From Nemesobacter sp965249045 (GTDB taxonomy: Bacteria > Desulfobacterota_D > UBA1144 > Nemesobacterales > Nemesobacteraceae): a stretch of DNA of 64,000 nt. A program made the translations under genes and the position numbers. A model generated the notes under the pieces. The model was not told the DNA's origin. It did not search any database and worked only from the letters and a program-made list of their open reading frames with translations. Shown one piece after another: positions 43,013 through 50,508 of the stretch (position 1 is its first letter; every line of letters begins with the position of its first letter). Location of the stretch: the NCBI GenBank assembly GCA_965249045.1, contig OZ252213.1, forward strand, positions 434,001-498,000. Reading direction: 5' to 3'.

Positions 43013-43409
43013 TAAGGTAAAGAAAACCGATGAGCAGTGGGTACAGCAGCTCTCCCGCGAGCAGTTTGCGGTTGCGAGAAAAAAGGGCACCGAGAGGGCC
43101 TTTACCGGCGAGTACCACGACCATCATGAAAAAGGTATGTATGTCTGCGTCTGCTGCGGACAGGAGCTTTTCCGTTTTTCCGAGAAATTCGATTCCGGCA
43201 CGGGATGGCCGAGCTTCTGGGAACCCGTTTCGCAGGAGAGCGTAGCGGAGAAAACCGACAGTTCACACGGGATGACGAGAACCGAAGTGCTGTGCTCAAA
43301 GTGTGACGCTCATCTGGGCCATGTTTTCCCTGACGGTCCCGAGCCCACGGGGATGAGATACTGCATAAATTCCGCCTCTTTGGATTTTGAAGAGCAGAAA
43401 GAGAAATAG
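43005..43409 (+). CDS. msrB: Peptide-methionine (R)-S-oxide reductase MsrB
   Basis: A 134-aa enzyme reducing methionine-R-sulfoxide in proteins. It has two zinc CxxC pairs (CVCCGQELF and CSKCDAHLGHVF), GTGWPSFWEPV, and the catalytic Cys in GMRYCINSASLDF. The ATG at 43005 overlaps the tyrA stop; no signal peptide is present. It is the last gene before a tRNA gene on the other strand. Confidence 0.93.
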   Translation: MSDKVKKTDEQWVQQLSREQFAVARKKGTERAFTGEYHDHHEKGMYVCVCCGQELFRFSEKFDSGTGWPSFWEPVSQESVAEKTDSSHGMTRTEVLCSKCDAHLGHVFPDGPEPTGMRYCINSASLDFEEQKEK

Positions 43410-43414
43410 GGAAG

Positions 43415-43486
43415 TGGCGACGGGTGGATTTGAACCACCGACACAGGCCTTATGAGAGCCCCGCTCTACCCCTGAGCTACGCCGCC
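43415..43486 (-). tRNA. tRNA with CAU anticodon, probably elongator Met
   Basis: The minus strand folds as a full 72-nt cloverleaf: acceptor GGCGGCG with CGTCGCC, D-arm GCTC/GAGC, anticodon loop CTCATAA giving anticodon CAU, T-arm GGTGG TTCAAAT CCACC and discriminator A. The 1-72 pair is G-C, which argues against initiator tRNA. Elongator Met is most likely; lysidine-modified Ile2 is the alternative. No CCA is encoded. Confidence 0.9.
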
Positions 43487-43542
43487 TCAGGAAAAACCAA
43501 GTAAATCGAGAAACAGCAATTATACCGAGAGTCCGACAGGAT

Positions 43543-43803
43543 TCAACGCATTAATCCGGGAAACGTGTTATGTCTCCGGCCGTTTCCGAAGACAAGCTGG
43601 TGCGCCGGCTCTAGGTACTGCATGATTTCGTCTGGATGCAGAACGAAATCACCCGACAGCGCCACGGCAGCACGGGCGACGAAACCGAGTGCGAGCACAA
43701 GCGGCAGGTATTTCTAGGGGCGCTCGTCAGGGTCTTTGGGGTGAAGCAGGGAGTTTAGGGGATACGTTTGCCCCTGTGGGTTTTTTCCGTTTTCTTTTGC
43801 CAT
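43543..43803 (-). pseudogene. Glycosyltransferase (GT22/PIG-B mannosyltransferase-like) N-terminal scrap
   Basis: On the minus strand, from an ATG at 43803 through an in-frame TAG at about 43717, the frame reads KYLPLVLALGFVARAAVAL then SGDFVLHPDEIMQYLEPAHQ LVFGNG, which resembles the first luminal loop of GPI/Alg9-type mannosyltransferases (HPDE.fQYLEPAHrLVFG.G). After FGNG the similarity ends and a stop follows at 43543. Only about 45 family residues remain, so this is a truncated relic beside a tRNA gene. Confidence 0.55.
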
Positions 43804-43891
43804 TGCGGTGAGTTCTCTCTTCGGGGCTAGCCGGGCGTTTGAGAGCGGGGGGTTTTAACGGAAATCGCCGTGGTCTCGGTTTTTCCCCGAA

Positions 43892-44575
43892 TCAGCCGGC
43901 GGCCGCACCGTTTTTCTTCGTTTCTTCCCCGATGAGTCCGAGTTCCAGAAGTTTTCTGTAGGTCTTGGTGTGAGAACCGTGGAGGGAGAAGGTCTCTATG
44001 TCTTCGGGTTCGTCAATATCTATGCTGATATTGAAATTTTTGTAGATGTCGTAGGGCACGTATCTTCTCTCCGCTTCCTCCATGTGTTTTCTGAAACTGT
44101 CATTCCCGAACATCGAGGGTATGCTGTCAGGCGGCTTTCTGAGTATGGCGTTTGTGCCGAGTTCGTCTTCTGAAGGCACGAGGATAACGGACTTGCCCTT
44201 TTTTTCCTTTTCCAAGACGAAATCGAGATCCTCGCCGGTTATTAGAGGAGCGTCGCCCGGGATCACGAGCACCGATTTTGCGCCCATTTTCCTGCAGACC
44301 TGCATCGCCAGGTCAACCGACGAGCTTTCCCCCAACTGGGTTTCCTCCCTTATGACGTCAAACCCTTCCGCAAGAGCCATTTTTTCCGCTTTACGATCAA
44401 GCGTTACAACGACCCTGTTATCAGCAAGCTTTGACTCTCCGACCGCGGAGAACACGTCTTCGAGCATCACGTAGGCAAGCTCGGTCCTCTGTTTTTTGCT
44501 GAGCACCGAGGCAAGCCTTTCGTTTGCCCTTGAAAGATCTTTTACTGGAATCAATATGAACTTCAAAACCGCCAC
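43892..44575 (-). CDS. cofC: 2-phospho-L-lactate guanylyltransferase CofC (FbiD-like)
   Basis: A 227-aa nucleotidyltransferase activating a phospho-lactate or phosphoenolpyruvate for F420 synthesis, upstream of CofD. The N-terminus FILIPVKDLSRANERLASVLS with RxxAK-like binding residues, VLVIPGDAPLITGEDLDFVLE and GTNAILRKPPDSIPSMFGNDSFRKHMEEA are family text, and SIDIDEPEDIETFSLHG ends the core. A GTG starts the frame. cofD lies at the left edge of the window. Confidence 0.88.
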   Translation of the reverse strand: MAVLKFILIPVKDLSRANERLASVLSKKQRTELAYVMLEDVFSAVGESKLADNRVVVTLDRKAEKMALAEGFDVIREETQLGESSSVDLAMQVCRKMGAKSVLVIPGDAPLITGEDLDFVLEKEKKGKSVILVPSEDELGTNAILRKPPDSIPSMFGNDSFRKHMEEAERRYVPYDIYKNFNISIDIDEPEDIETFSLHGSHTKTYRKLLELGLIGEETKKNGAAAG

Positions 44576-44813
44576 CTCACAAGGTCACTATTCTATCATA
44601 AGTTCGTTCGGGTTCACATTGCTATCACGCGAAACGCTTTTTCATAGTGCACTGAAAAATGCGTGACTAGAACCATTTAATGATATTTGTTTAGAGCCAG
44701 GGCAATTTCCACAAATTTGGAGAATATTTGACAACAACTTGCAATAACTATAATTTAAATGCTGTTACAGGTCGTTTTTGATAAAAACTGTTTCCCGACA
44801 GAGGATGTTCCAT

Positions 44814-45020
44814 ATGGAAGACAAGCCAGGCGACATTCTTACTATTGAAGAGTTGTCCGCTTACCTGAAAATCCCGGAGTCGACGCTCTACAAAATTGTG
44901 CGTGAGGGCAAGATTCCTTCCCAAAAAGTAGGACGTCATTGGCGTTTCCGAAAAGAAGCGATCGACAATTGGCTGGACCAAATGGGGAGGAAAGAACCGG
45001 AGCCCAAAAGAGAAAAATGA
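44814..45020 (+). CDS. Excisionase-like helix-turn-helix protein
   Basis: A 68-aa MerR/excisionase-type winged HTH: ILTIEELSAYLKIPESTLYKIVREGKIPSQKVGRHWRFRKEAIDNWL is the complete HTH_17 domain. Such proteins serve as phage/ICE excisionases or small regulators. It begins an AT-richer plus-strand cassette and lies 58 nt before the PHP-ATPase gene, so it may regulate it. No integrase is in the window. A possible TTGACA/TATAAT pair (44728-44754) lies upstream, but its spacing of 15 bp is short. Confidence 0.78.
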   Translation: MEDKPGDILTIEELSAYLKIPESTLYKIVREGKIPSQKVGRHWRFRKEAIDNWLDQMGRKEPEPKREK

Positions 45021-45078
45021 AAGGGGCTACCTTTTTGCTTCGGTGTGAATATGCCTTGACTGGAGCAAGTGAGAAAAA

Positions 45079-47856
45079 ATGAGAGAATGGAAATGGAAAG
45101 GTTCGCATTGGTGGAAGTTTGACTTCCATGCCCATACTCCGGCATCTGATGATTATGGCAAGGGCAAGGATCAAGCAGCTTTGAAGAAACGCGGACCGAG
45201 AGACTGGTTGCTTGATTACATGCGCGCTGGTATCGATTGTGTTGCAATAACTGATCACAACAGTGGTGAGTGGATTGACCGTGTCAAGGAGGAACTTGTT
45301 CTGCTGGAGTCCGAGCGTCCCGAAGGATTCAGGCCTATTCACGTGTTTCCCGGCGTGGAAATTTCGGTTAACGGCGGCGTTCATCTTCTAGCGATTTTCG
45401 ATTGTGATAAAAAGACATCGGACATAGACTCTCTTCTCGGGGCTGTTGAATTTGACGGCGAAAAAGGTTCAAGCGACAGAGTTACATCCCTTTCTCTTGT
45501 TGAGGTCGTTGATAAAGTCACTTCACTGGGCGGAATAGCAATTCCCGCTCATGTAGACAGAGAAAGGGGGCTTTTTAAAAAGTTAGACGGAGCAACTCTG
45601 AAGCAGCTATTGGACCGTGAAAGTATTTTTGCAATGGAGTTGATTGACCCTGATTATGAGAAGCCAGGAGTCTATACTGACAAAAACCCTCGCTGGACGG
45701 AGGTGCTGGGATCGGACAGCCACCATCCCTCTGGAAATTCAGAAGAAAGATATCCTGGCAGCCGTTTCACTTGGGTCAAGATGGGGTTACCTAGCATCGA
45801 GGGATTACGCTTGGCTTTGCTTGACGGTCCGCTTTCTGTGATTCGGTCCGACGGGGAGAAAGACAATCCGAACGAGCGCGCGAAGATAGTGTTGGAATCC
45901 ATGGAAGTTTCGCACGCACGGTATCTGGGCCGTTCCAAACCCTTCACTGTTGAGTTTAATCCGTGGCTCAACTCTATCATCGGTGGCAGGGGAACGGGCA
46001 AATCGACCATTGTTGAATTCCTGCGTATTGCTCTGCGAAGAGAGAAAGAATTGAAAGAATTGCCGGAATATTTGCAAGAGGAGTTCAAAAAATATCAGAA
46101 AGTTTATACGGACAAAGCAGAAGTAGGTCTTCTCACAGATAAAGCCACGATCAAGGTAGTCTATCGCAAAGACGATTCACGGTTTCGTGTACAATGGGGC
46201 CATGCTGGGAATCTTGAATCCATTGAAGAGGAGATTGAAGAAGGAGAATGGAAACGCACCGAAGGTGATATTCGACAACGGTTCCCAGTGAGGATTTACA
46301 GCCAGAAACAGATATTTAATCTTGCGAAAAGACCGCTTGCCTTGCTCAGTGTGGTTGACGAAGCTCCGGGAGTTGATCGTCGCTCATGGGAAGAGAAATG
46401 GAGACAGGCAGAAAATAGATTCCTTTCACTGCGTGCAAAAGCTAGGGAGATGGAAGCCGGGTTCTTTGAAGAACCGCGTCTTCGGGGTGAACTGGAAGAC
46501 GTAAAAAGAAAACAGGAGATTTTTGAGCAGGCCGGATATGCCGACGTGTTGCAGAACTTTCAGAAACTGAGCCGCCAGCAACGTAGCGTTGAGACTTGGG
46601 AGGAAAGCTGGGCTAACGTTGCAGTGCGGTTGCGGCAGGTTGCGGATGAAATGGTTCCCGACCCTCTTGAAGATAAAACCCTCGATATGGACTTAGAGGC
46701 AGATGCTGAATTGCAAGGTCATGCCGTTACAGTATGTAAAAGTTTGGGTGAACTATGCAAAGAAGTTAAATCTCTTGCTTCTCAAGCGGATAAAGTTCTT
46801 GCTGAATGGCAGAAAAACAGGGACGAATCATCTTGGAAACAAGGTGCTGTTTCCGCTGAGCAAGATTATCAGAAGTTGAAAGAGGATCTGGCGAAAGAAG
46901 GAGAAGACGACCCTGCGGGCTACGGTGAGCTAGTGCAACGCCGACAGGTCATTGAGAAGAGACTTAAAGAGCTTGAGGAGTGCAAAAGACAGGTCAAGGA
47001 ACTTGAAAAGCAGGCGGACGCGCAACTGGAGGAGTTGGTGGAAATTCGCAGGGAACTGACTGAACTTCGCCGTAATTTCCTCAACAAGGTTCTGAGTGAA
47101 AACCAATATGTCAGAATAGACGTTGTTCCTTACGGGGCAGCCGATACCGTTGAAACAGAGTTTCGTAGCTTGCTTCAAAGGGAAGGTTCGAGCTTCGAAA
47201 AGGACATTGGTTCGCCAAACGGCGGAGGATTGCTCGGAAAGCTTTATAAGGGTAATAAGTGCAGTGAGAACATCGAAAAGAACCTTGCGGAGATCAAAAA
47301 CAACGTCAGGGATATTGCCTCTGGCAAAGACGATTCACAAGTTGTGTATCAACGGTTCACTGCGCATGTTTCTAGTCTCAAGCCTGAAGCTATTGATCGT
47401 ATAGACACATGGTTTCCAGAGGACTCACTTGATGTCCAATACAATGCAACGGGGGAGGGTGAGAATTTTCTCTCAATAGAGGAAGGGTCGCCTGGACAGA
47501 GAACCGCCGCGCTTCTGGCTTTTCTTCTCTCCTATGGAGATGAACCCTTGATTCTGGATCAACCCGAGGATGACCTAGACAACCTATTGATCTATGATTT
47601 GATCGTGACCCAGTTGCGGAACATGAAACGCAGTCGGCAGATCATTGTAGTGACGCATAATGCCAACATAGTCGTCAACGGTGACGCGGAACTGGTTGTG
47701 GCTCTTGCTCCGCATAATGGCGAAACGAAGAAAGACTGTAATGGAAGTCTTCAGGAGAAAAAAGTGAGGGAAACTATTTGCGCGATTATGGAGGGAGGAA
47801 GCAAGGCATTCGAAGATCGCTATCGTCGCATCGCGCCGGAAAAAGACCATGTTTAA
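45079..47856 (+). CDS. PHP-domain plus SMC-like AAA/ABC ATPase (candidate defence protein)
   Basis: A 925-aa fusion. The N-terminal PHP phosphoesterase domain (about 10-270) keeps its metal ligands: DFHAHTPASDD (His17, His19), ITDHNSGEW (Asp59, His60), PAHVDR and GSDSHHPSG. The ATPase half has Walker A IGGRGTGKST near residue 305, a long coiled coil (about 440-690), an ABC-like signature SPGQRTAALLAFLLS, Walker B PLILDQPEDDLDN and an H-loop VVTHNANIVVNGDA. The architecture implies an ATP-gated nuclease or phosphoesterase acting on nucleic acid. It overlaps the next gene by 8 nt. A role in phage or plasmid defence is inference from architecture and island context. Confidence 0.85.
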   Translation: MREWKWKGSHWWKFDFHAHTPASDDYGKGKDQAALKKRGPRDWLLDYMRAGIDCVAITDHNSGEWIDRVKEELVLLESERPEGFRPIHVFPGVEISVNGGVHLLAIFDCDKKTSDIDSLLGAVEFDGEKGSSDRVTSLSLVEVVDKVTSLGGIAIPAHVDRERGLFKKLDGATLKQLLDRESIFAMELIDPDYEKPGVYTDKNPRWTEVLGSDSHHPSGNSEERYPGSRFTWVKMGLPSIEGLRLALLDGPLSVIRSDGEKDNPNERAKIVLESMEVSHARYLGRSKPFTVEFNPWLNSIIGGRGTGKSTIVEFLRIALRREKELKELPEYLQEEFKKYQKVYTDKAEVGLLTDKATIKVVYRKDDSRFRVQWGHAGNLESIEEEIEEGEWKRTEGDIRQRFPVRIYSQKQIFNLAKRPLALLSVVDEAPGVDRRSWEEKWRQAENRFLSLRAKAREMEAGFFEEPRLRGELEDVKRKQEIFEQAGYADVLQNFQKLSRQQRSVETWEESWANVAVRLRQVADEMVPDPLEDKTLDMDLEADAELQGHAVTVCKSLGELCKEVKSLASQADKVLAEWQKNRDESSWKQGAVSAEQDYQKLKEDLAKEGEDDPAGYGELVQRRQVIEKRLKELEECKRQVKELEKQADAQLEELVEIRRELTELRRNFLNKVLSENQYVRIDVVPYGAADTVETEFRSLLQREGSSFEKDIGSPNGGGLLGKLYKGNKCSENIEKNLAEIKNNVRDIASGKDDSQVVYQRFTAHVSSLKPEAIDRIDTWFPEDSLDVQYNATGEGENFLSIEEGSPGQRTAALLAFLLSYGDEPLILDQPEDDLDNLLIYDLIVTQLRNMKRSRQIIVVTHNANIVVNGDAELVVALAPHNGETKKDCNGSLQEKKVRETICAIMEGGSKAFEDRYRRIAPEKDHV

Positions 47857-49090
47857 CAGCCCGGAAGAACTGCTGCGTAAAATACGTCTAGGAGAAGACA
47901 ACTCGCTTGAGCTTAAGACCGTTGCGTTCAGAGGGAGCCGGATTATCGGACCACCGCGCGACGAACTGGCCGACAAACTTTCCTCTATAGCCAATACTAG
48001 CGACTGCGTAGTTGTTCTAGGCGTGGACGACAAGACTCACGAGATAATCGGTATCCCGGCAGACCGTATAGAAGCCGTTGAGCGTTATATATATGAAATT
48101 TGCAATGACAGCATCACGCCGCCTGTTTTTTTTCGATCATTCCGCATGGAACTCCCCGACAGCACAGGCGCTTTGCAGATTGTGCTCAAGGTAGAAGTTC
48201 CGCGCAGTCTCTTTGTCCACGAAGGCCCGGGTGGCTACTTCCATCGCCAAGGGAGTTCAACACGGAAGATGTCGCCGGAATATCTCGCCCGCCTGTTTCA
48301 GCAACGCAGCCAGGCCCGATTGATCAGATTTGAAGAGCAGCCTGTTCCCCAATCAAGCATAGATGATTTATCCAAGGAGCTGTGGGGAAAATACACCACG
48401 CGGTCCAGTGAACCTGCAGAAGTTGTTCTACTGAAGCGTTCTTTATTGTCCAGGGAGGAAAATGGGGCGGTGGTTGCCTCGGTAGCAGGCATATTGTTTT
48501 GCTGCGAACACCCAGAGCGCTTTTTACCTAGCGCATTTATTGAGGCCGTACGCTACAGGGGAACGAGACAGGACTCCAACTACCAGACTGACGCCCAAAG
48601 GATTCGCGGACCACTGGACCAGCAGATAAAGGAATCCATGGCTTTTCTCAGAAGGAATCAGATTGTCGGGGCTACCAAGAAACCTCATCGGATGGAAAAA
48701 CCGCAGTTCAGCGAGCGAGCTATATTTGAAGCTATCGTAAATGCCGTGGCACATCGTGACTATTCAATCTCCGGGTCGAAGATTCGGTTCTTCATGTTCG
48801 ATGACCGGCTGGAAATCTACTCGCCGGGCGCTCTTCCAAATACCGTAACCATTGACAGCATGCACCTTCGCCAAGCGACCCGGAATGAACTGATTACTAG
48901 TCTGCTTGCGGAAACGCCGGTGGCAACGGCGATTGGGGATGTGGGACGTGGTTTCTACATGGAAAAACGAGGTGACGGAGTTCCAATTATTTTGGATGAA
49001 AGCGAGAAACTTTCCGGGGAAAAACCGGTTTACAGGCTTATTGATGATTCCGAACTTCTACTCACCATTTATTCAGCGAAAGCGCAATGA
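47849..49090 (+). CDS. AlbA_2 (Schlafen-like) plus GHKL ATPase-like protein
   Basis: A 413-aa protein with an N-terminal AlbA_2/Schlafen-like domain (EDNSLELKTVAFRG, LADKLSSIANTSDCVVVLGVDDKTHEIIGI, GGYFHRQGSSTRKMSPEYLARLFQQR) and a C-terminal HATPase_c_4 domain with EAIVNAVAHRDYSISGSKIRFFMFDDRLEIYSPGALPN. Proteins of this type are often called RecG-related or transcriptional regulators but are poorly understood. It starts 8 nt before the PHP-ATPase stop, so the two are translated together and probably act together. A paralogue lies at 59.8-61.1 kb. Confidence 0.83.
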   Translation: MFNSPEELLRKIRLGEDNSLELKTVAFRGSRIIGPPRDELADKLSSIANTSDCVVVLGVDDKTHEIIGIPADRIEAVERYIYEICNDSITPPVFFRSFRMELPDSTGALQIVLKVEVPRSLFVHEGPGGYFHRQGSSTRKMSPEYLARLFQQRSQARLIRFEEQPVPQSSIDDLSKELWGKYTTRSSEPAEVVLLKRSLLSREENGAVVASVAGILFCCEHPERFLPSAFIEAVRYRGTRQDSNYQTDAQRIRGPLDQQIKESMAFLRRNQIVGATKKPHRMEKPQFSERAIFEAIVNAVAHRDYSISGSKIRFFMFDDRLEIYSPGALPNTVTIDSMHLRQATRNELITSLLAETPVATAIGDVGRGFYMEKRGDGVPIILDESEKLSGEKPVYRLIDDSELLLTIYSAKAQ

Positions 49091-49218
49091 GTGAATCGAG
49101 ATCGATTCCGAACCGGTATCATGTGGGAAGGTAATCGGGTGAAGACTAGGGCAGGTCCGCATACAAACAAACAGCTTAGAAAGTAAAAAAAGCAGCCCTC
49201 CTTGCCATATCCGGTTTA

Positions 49219-49246
49219 TTGACAATAAAACACGCCTCTATATAAA
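49219..49246 (+). promoter_or_regulatory. Predicted hisBH promoter
   Basis: TTGACA (49219-49224), 16-bp spacer, TATAAA (49241-49246): one mismatch in total. It lies 55 nt before the hisB ATG and separates hisBH transcription from the upstream cassette. Confidence 0.65.
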
Positions 49247-49300
49247 ATGATTACCAGAAATTCGCCGAAAGGCCGCAAAAAAAGGAGCCCAGTTTAACCA

Positions 49301-49888
49301 ATGACCCGCCAAGCGGTTTTGAAAAGAAAGACATCCGAAGTCAGCGTCAGCGTTGAGCTTGACCTTGATGGAACCGGGAAATTCGATATCTCAACCGGAA
49401 TACCGTTTTTCGATCACATGCTGAGCCAGTTTGCAAAACACGGCTACTTTGACCTAACTGTGAAGGCCGAAGGAGACATTGACGTCGATTTCCACCACAC
49501 CGTGGAGGATGTCGGGATAGCGATTGGAGAAGCTTTCTCCGAGGCCCTCGGAGACAAGAGGGGAATCACGAGGTACGGACACGCCATAATCCCCTTTGAC
49601 GACACGCTGGTTGTGGCGGCGGTCGATCTGAGCGACAGGCCCTGCTTTGTCTTCAAAGCGGACATTCCCGGGGGCAAGGTCGGGGACTTTGACGCGGAAC
49701 TCGCCGAAGAGTTTTTCAAGTCTCTTACCAACTCGCTTCGCTGCAACCTGCACATCGAGTTTCGCCACGGAACGAACCTGCACCACATAATAGAGGCCAT
49801 GTTCAAGGCACTGGGGAGATCCATGGACACCGCCTCGGCCCTTGACGGCCGCCGTGACGATATTCCCTCGACCAAAGGGACGCTATAG
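49301..49888 (+). CDS. hisB: Imidazoleglycerol-phosphate dehydratase HisB
   Basis: A 195-aa manganese enzyme of histidine synthesis, normal length for the monofunctional form. Metal and substrate motifs are IPFFDHMLSQFAKHGYFDL, DVDFHHTVEDVGIAIGEAF, FRHGTNLHHIIEAMFKALGRS. AAAGGAG lies upstream of the ATG. Its stop overlaps the hisH start by one nucleotide. Confidence 0.95.
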   Translation: MTRQAVLKRKTSEVSVSVELDLDGTGKFDISTGIPFFDHMLSQFAKHGYFDLTVKAEGDIDVDFHHTVEDVGIAIGEAFSEALGDKRGITRYGHAIIPFDDTLVVAAVDLSDRPCFVFKADIPGGKVGDFDAELAEEFFKSLTNSLRCNLHIEFRHGTNLHHIIEAMFKALGRSMDTASALDGRRDDIPSTKGTL

Positions 49889-50508
49889 TGATTTCCATCG
49901 TAGATTACGGAATGGGAAACCTAAGGAGCGTTGAGAAGAGTTTTACTTCTCAGGGCATAGACGTTCGCGTGACCGCGGACCCGGGCGACATAGAAAGTTC
50001 AAGCGGTGTCGTGCTTCCCGGAGTCGGGGCTTTCGGCGACTGCGTGAGGAACCTGCGCGAGCGCTCCATGACCGGGCCCATAAAGGATTTTATCGGAAGC
50101 GGCCGGCCCTTTCTGGGAATATGCCTCGGTTTTCAGGTGCTGTTCGAATCGAGCGAGGAGGCTCCCGGGGAAAGGGGGCTTGAGGTCTTCAGGGGAAAGG
50201 TAGTGCGGTTCCGCCCCGAAGAGAAGGAAATAAAGGTGCCCCACATGGGCTGGAACAAGGTGAGCGTGCCTGCGCGAAGTTCCATACTCGAAGGTATACC
50301 GCAGCGGAGCTGGTTTTATTTCGTTCACTCCTACCACGTGGTCTCGGAGGAGCCTGGGATCGAAGTTCTCGTTTCCGATTACGGGGGCGAGTTCGAGGCC
50401 GGGGTCATATCGGGAAATCTTTCCGCTTTTCAGTTCCACCCTGAAAAAAGCTCTGACTACGGGCTCATGATCTTAAGGAATTTCTCGAAGCTCTGCCTTG
50501 AGAACTGA
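49888..50508 (+). CDS. hisH: Imidazole glycerol phosphate synthase subunit HisH
   Basis: A 206-aa class I glutamine amidotransferase feeding ammonia to HisF. It begins at a GTG (ISIVDYGMGNLRSVEKSF) and carries the nucleophile Cys in GRPFLGICLGFQVLFESSEE, and the His-Glu pair in FQFHPEKSSDYG. The other his genes expected next (hisA, hisF) are absent: the end of hisH overlaps by 52 nt the end of a convergent transglycosylase gene. Confidence 0.94.
   Translation: MISIVDYGMGNLRSVEKSFTSQGIDVRVTADPGDIESSSGVVLPGVGAFGDCVRNLRERSMTGPIKDFIGSGRPFLGICLGFQVLFESSEEAPGERGLEVFRGKVVRFRPEEKEIKVPHMGWNKVSVPARSSILEGIPQRSWFYFVHSYHVVSEEPGIEVLVSDYGGEFEAGVISGNLSAFQFHPEKSSDYGLMILRNFSKLCLEN

Noticed and set aside
43570..43760. 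Plus-strand reading of this region as a restriction-enzyme (HsdR) fragment
   Set aside because: The resemblance is limited to a few residues and is broken by stops; the minus strand gives a longer and clearer glycosyltransferase match.
44728..44754. TTGACA/TATAAT promoter before the excisionase-like gene
   Set aside because: Hexamers are good but the spacer is 15 bp, too short to list as a feature.
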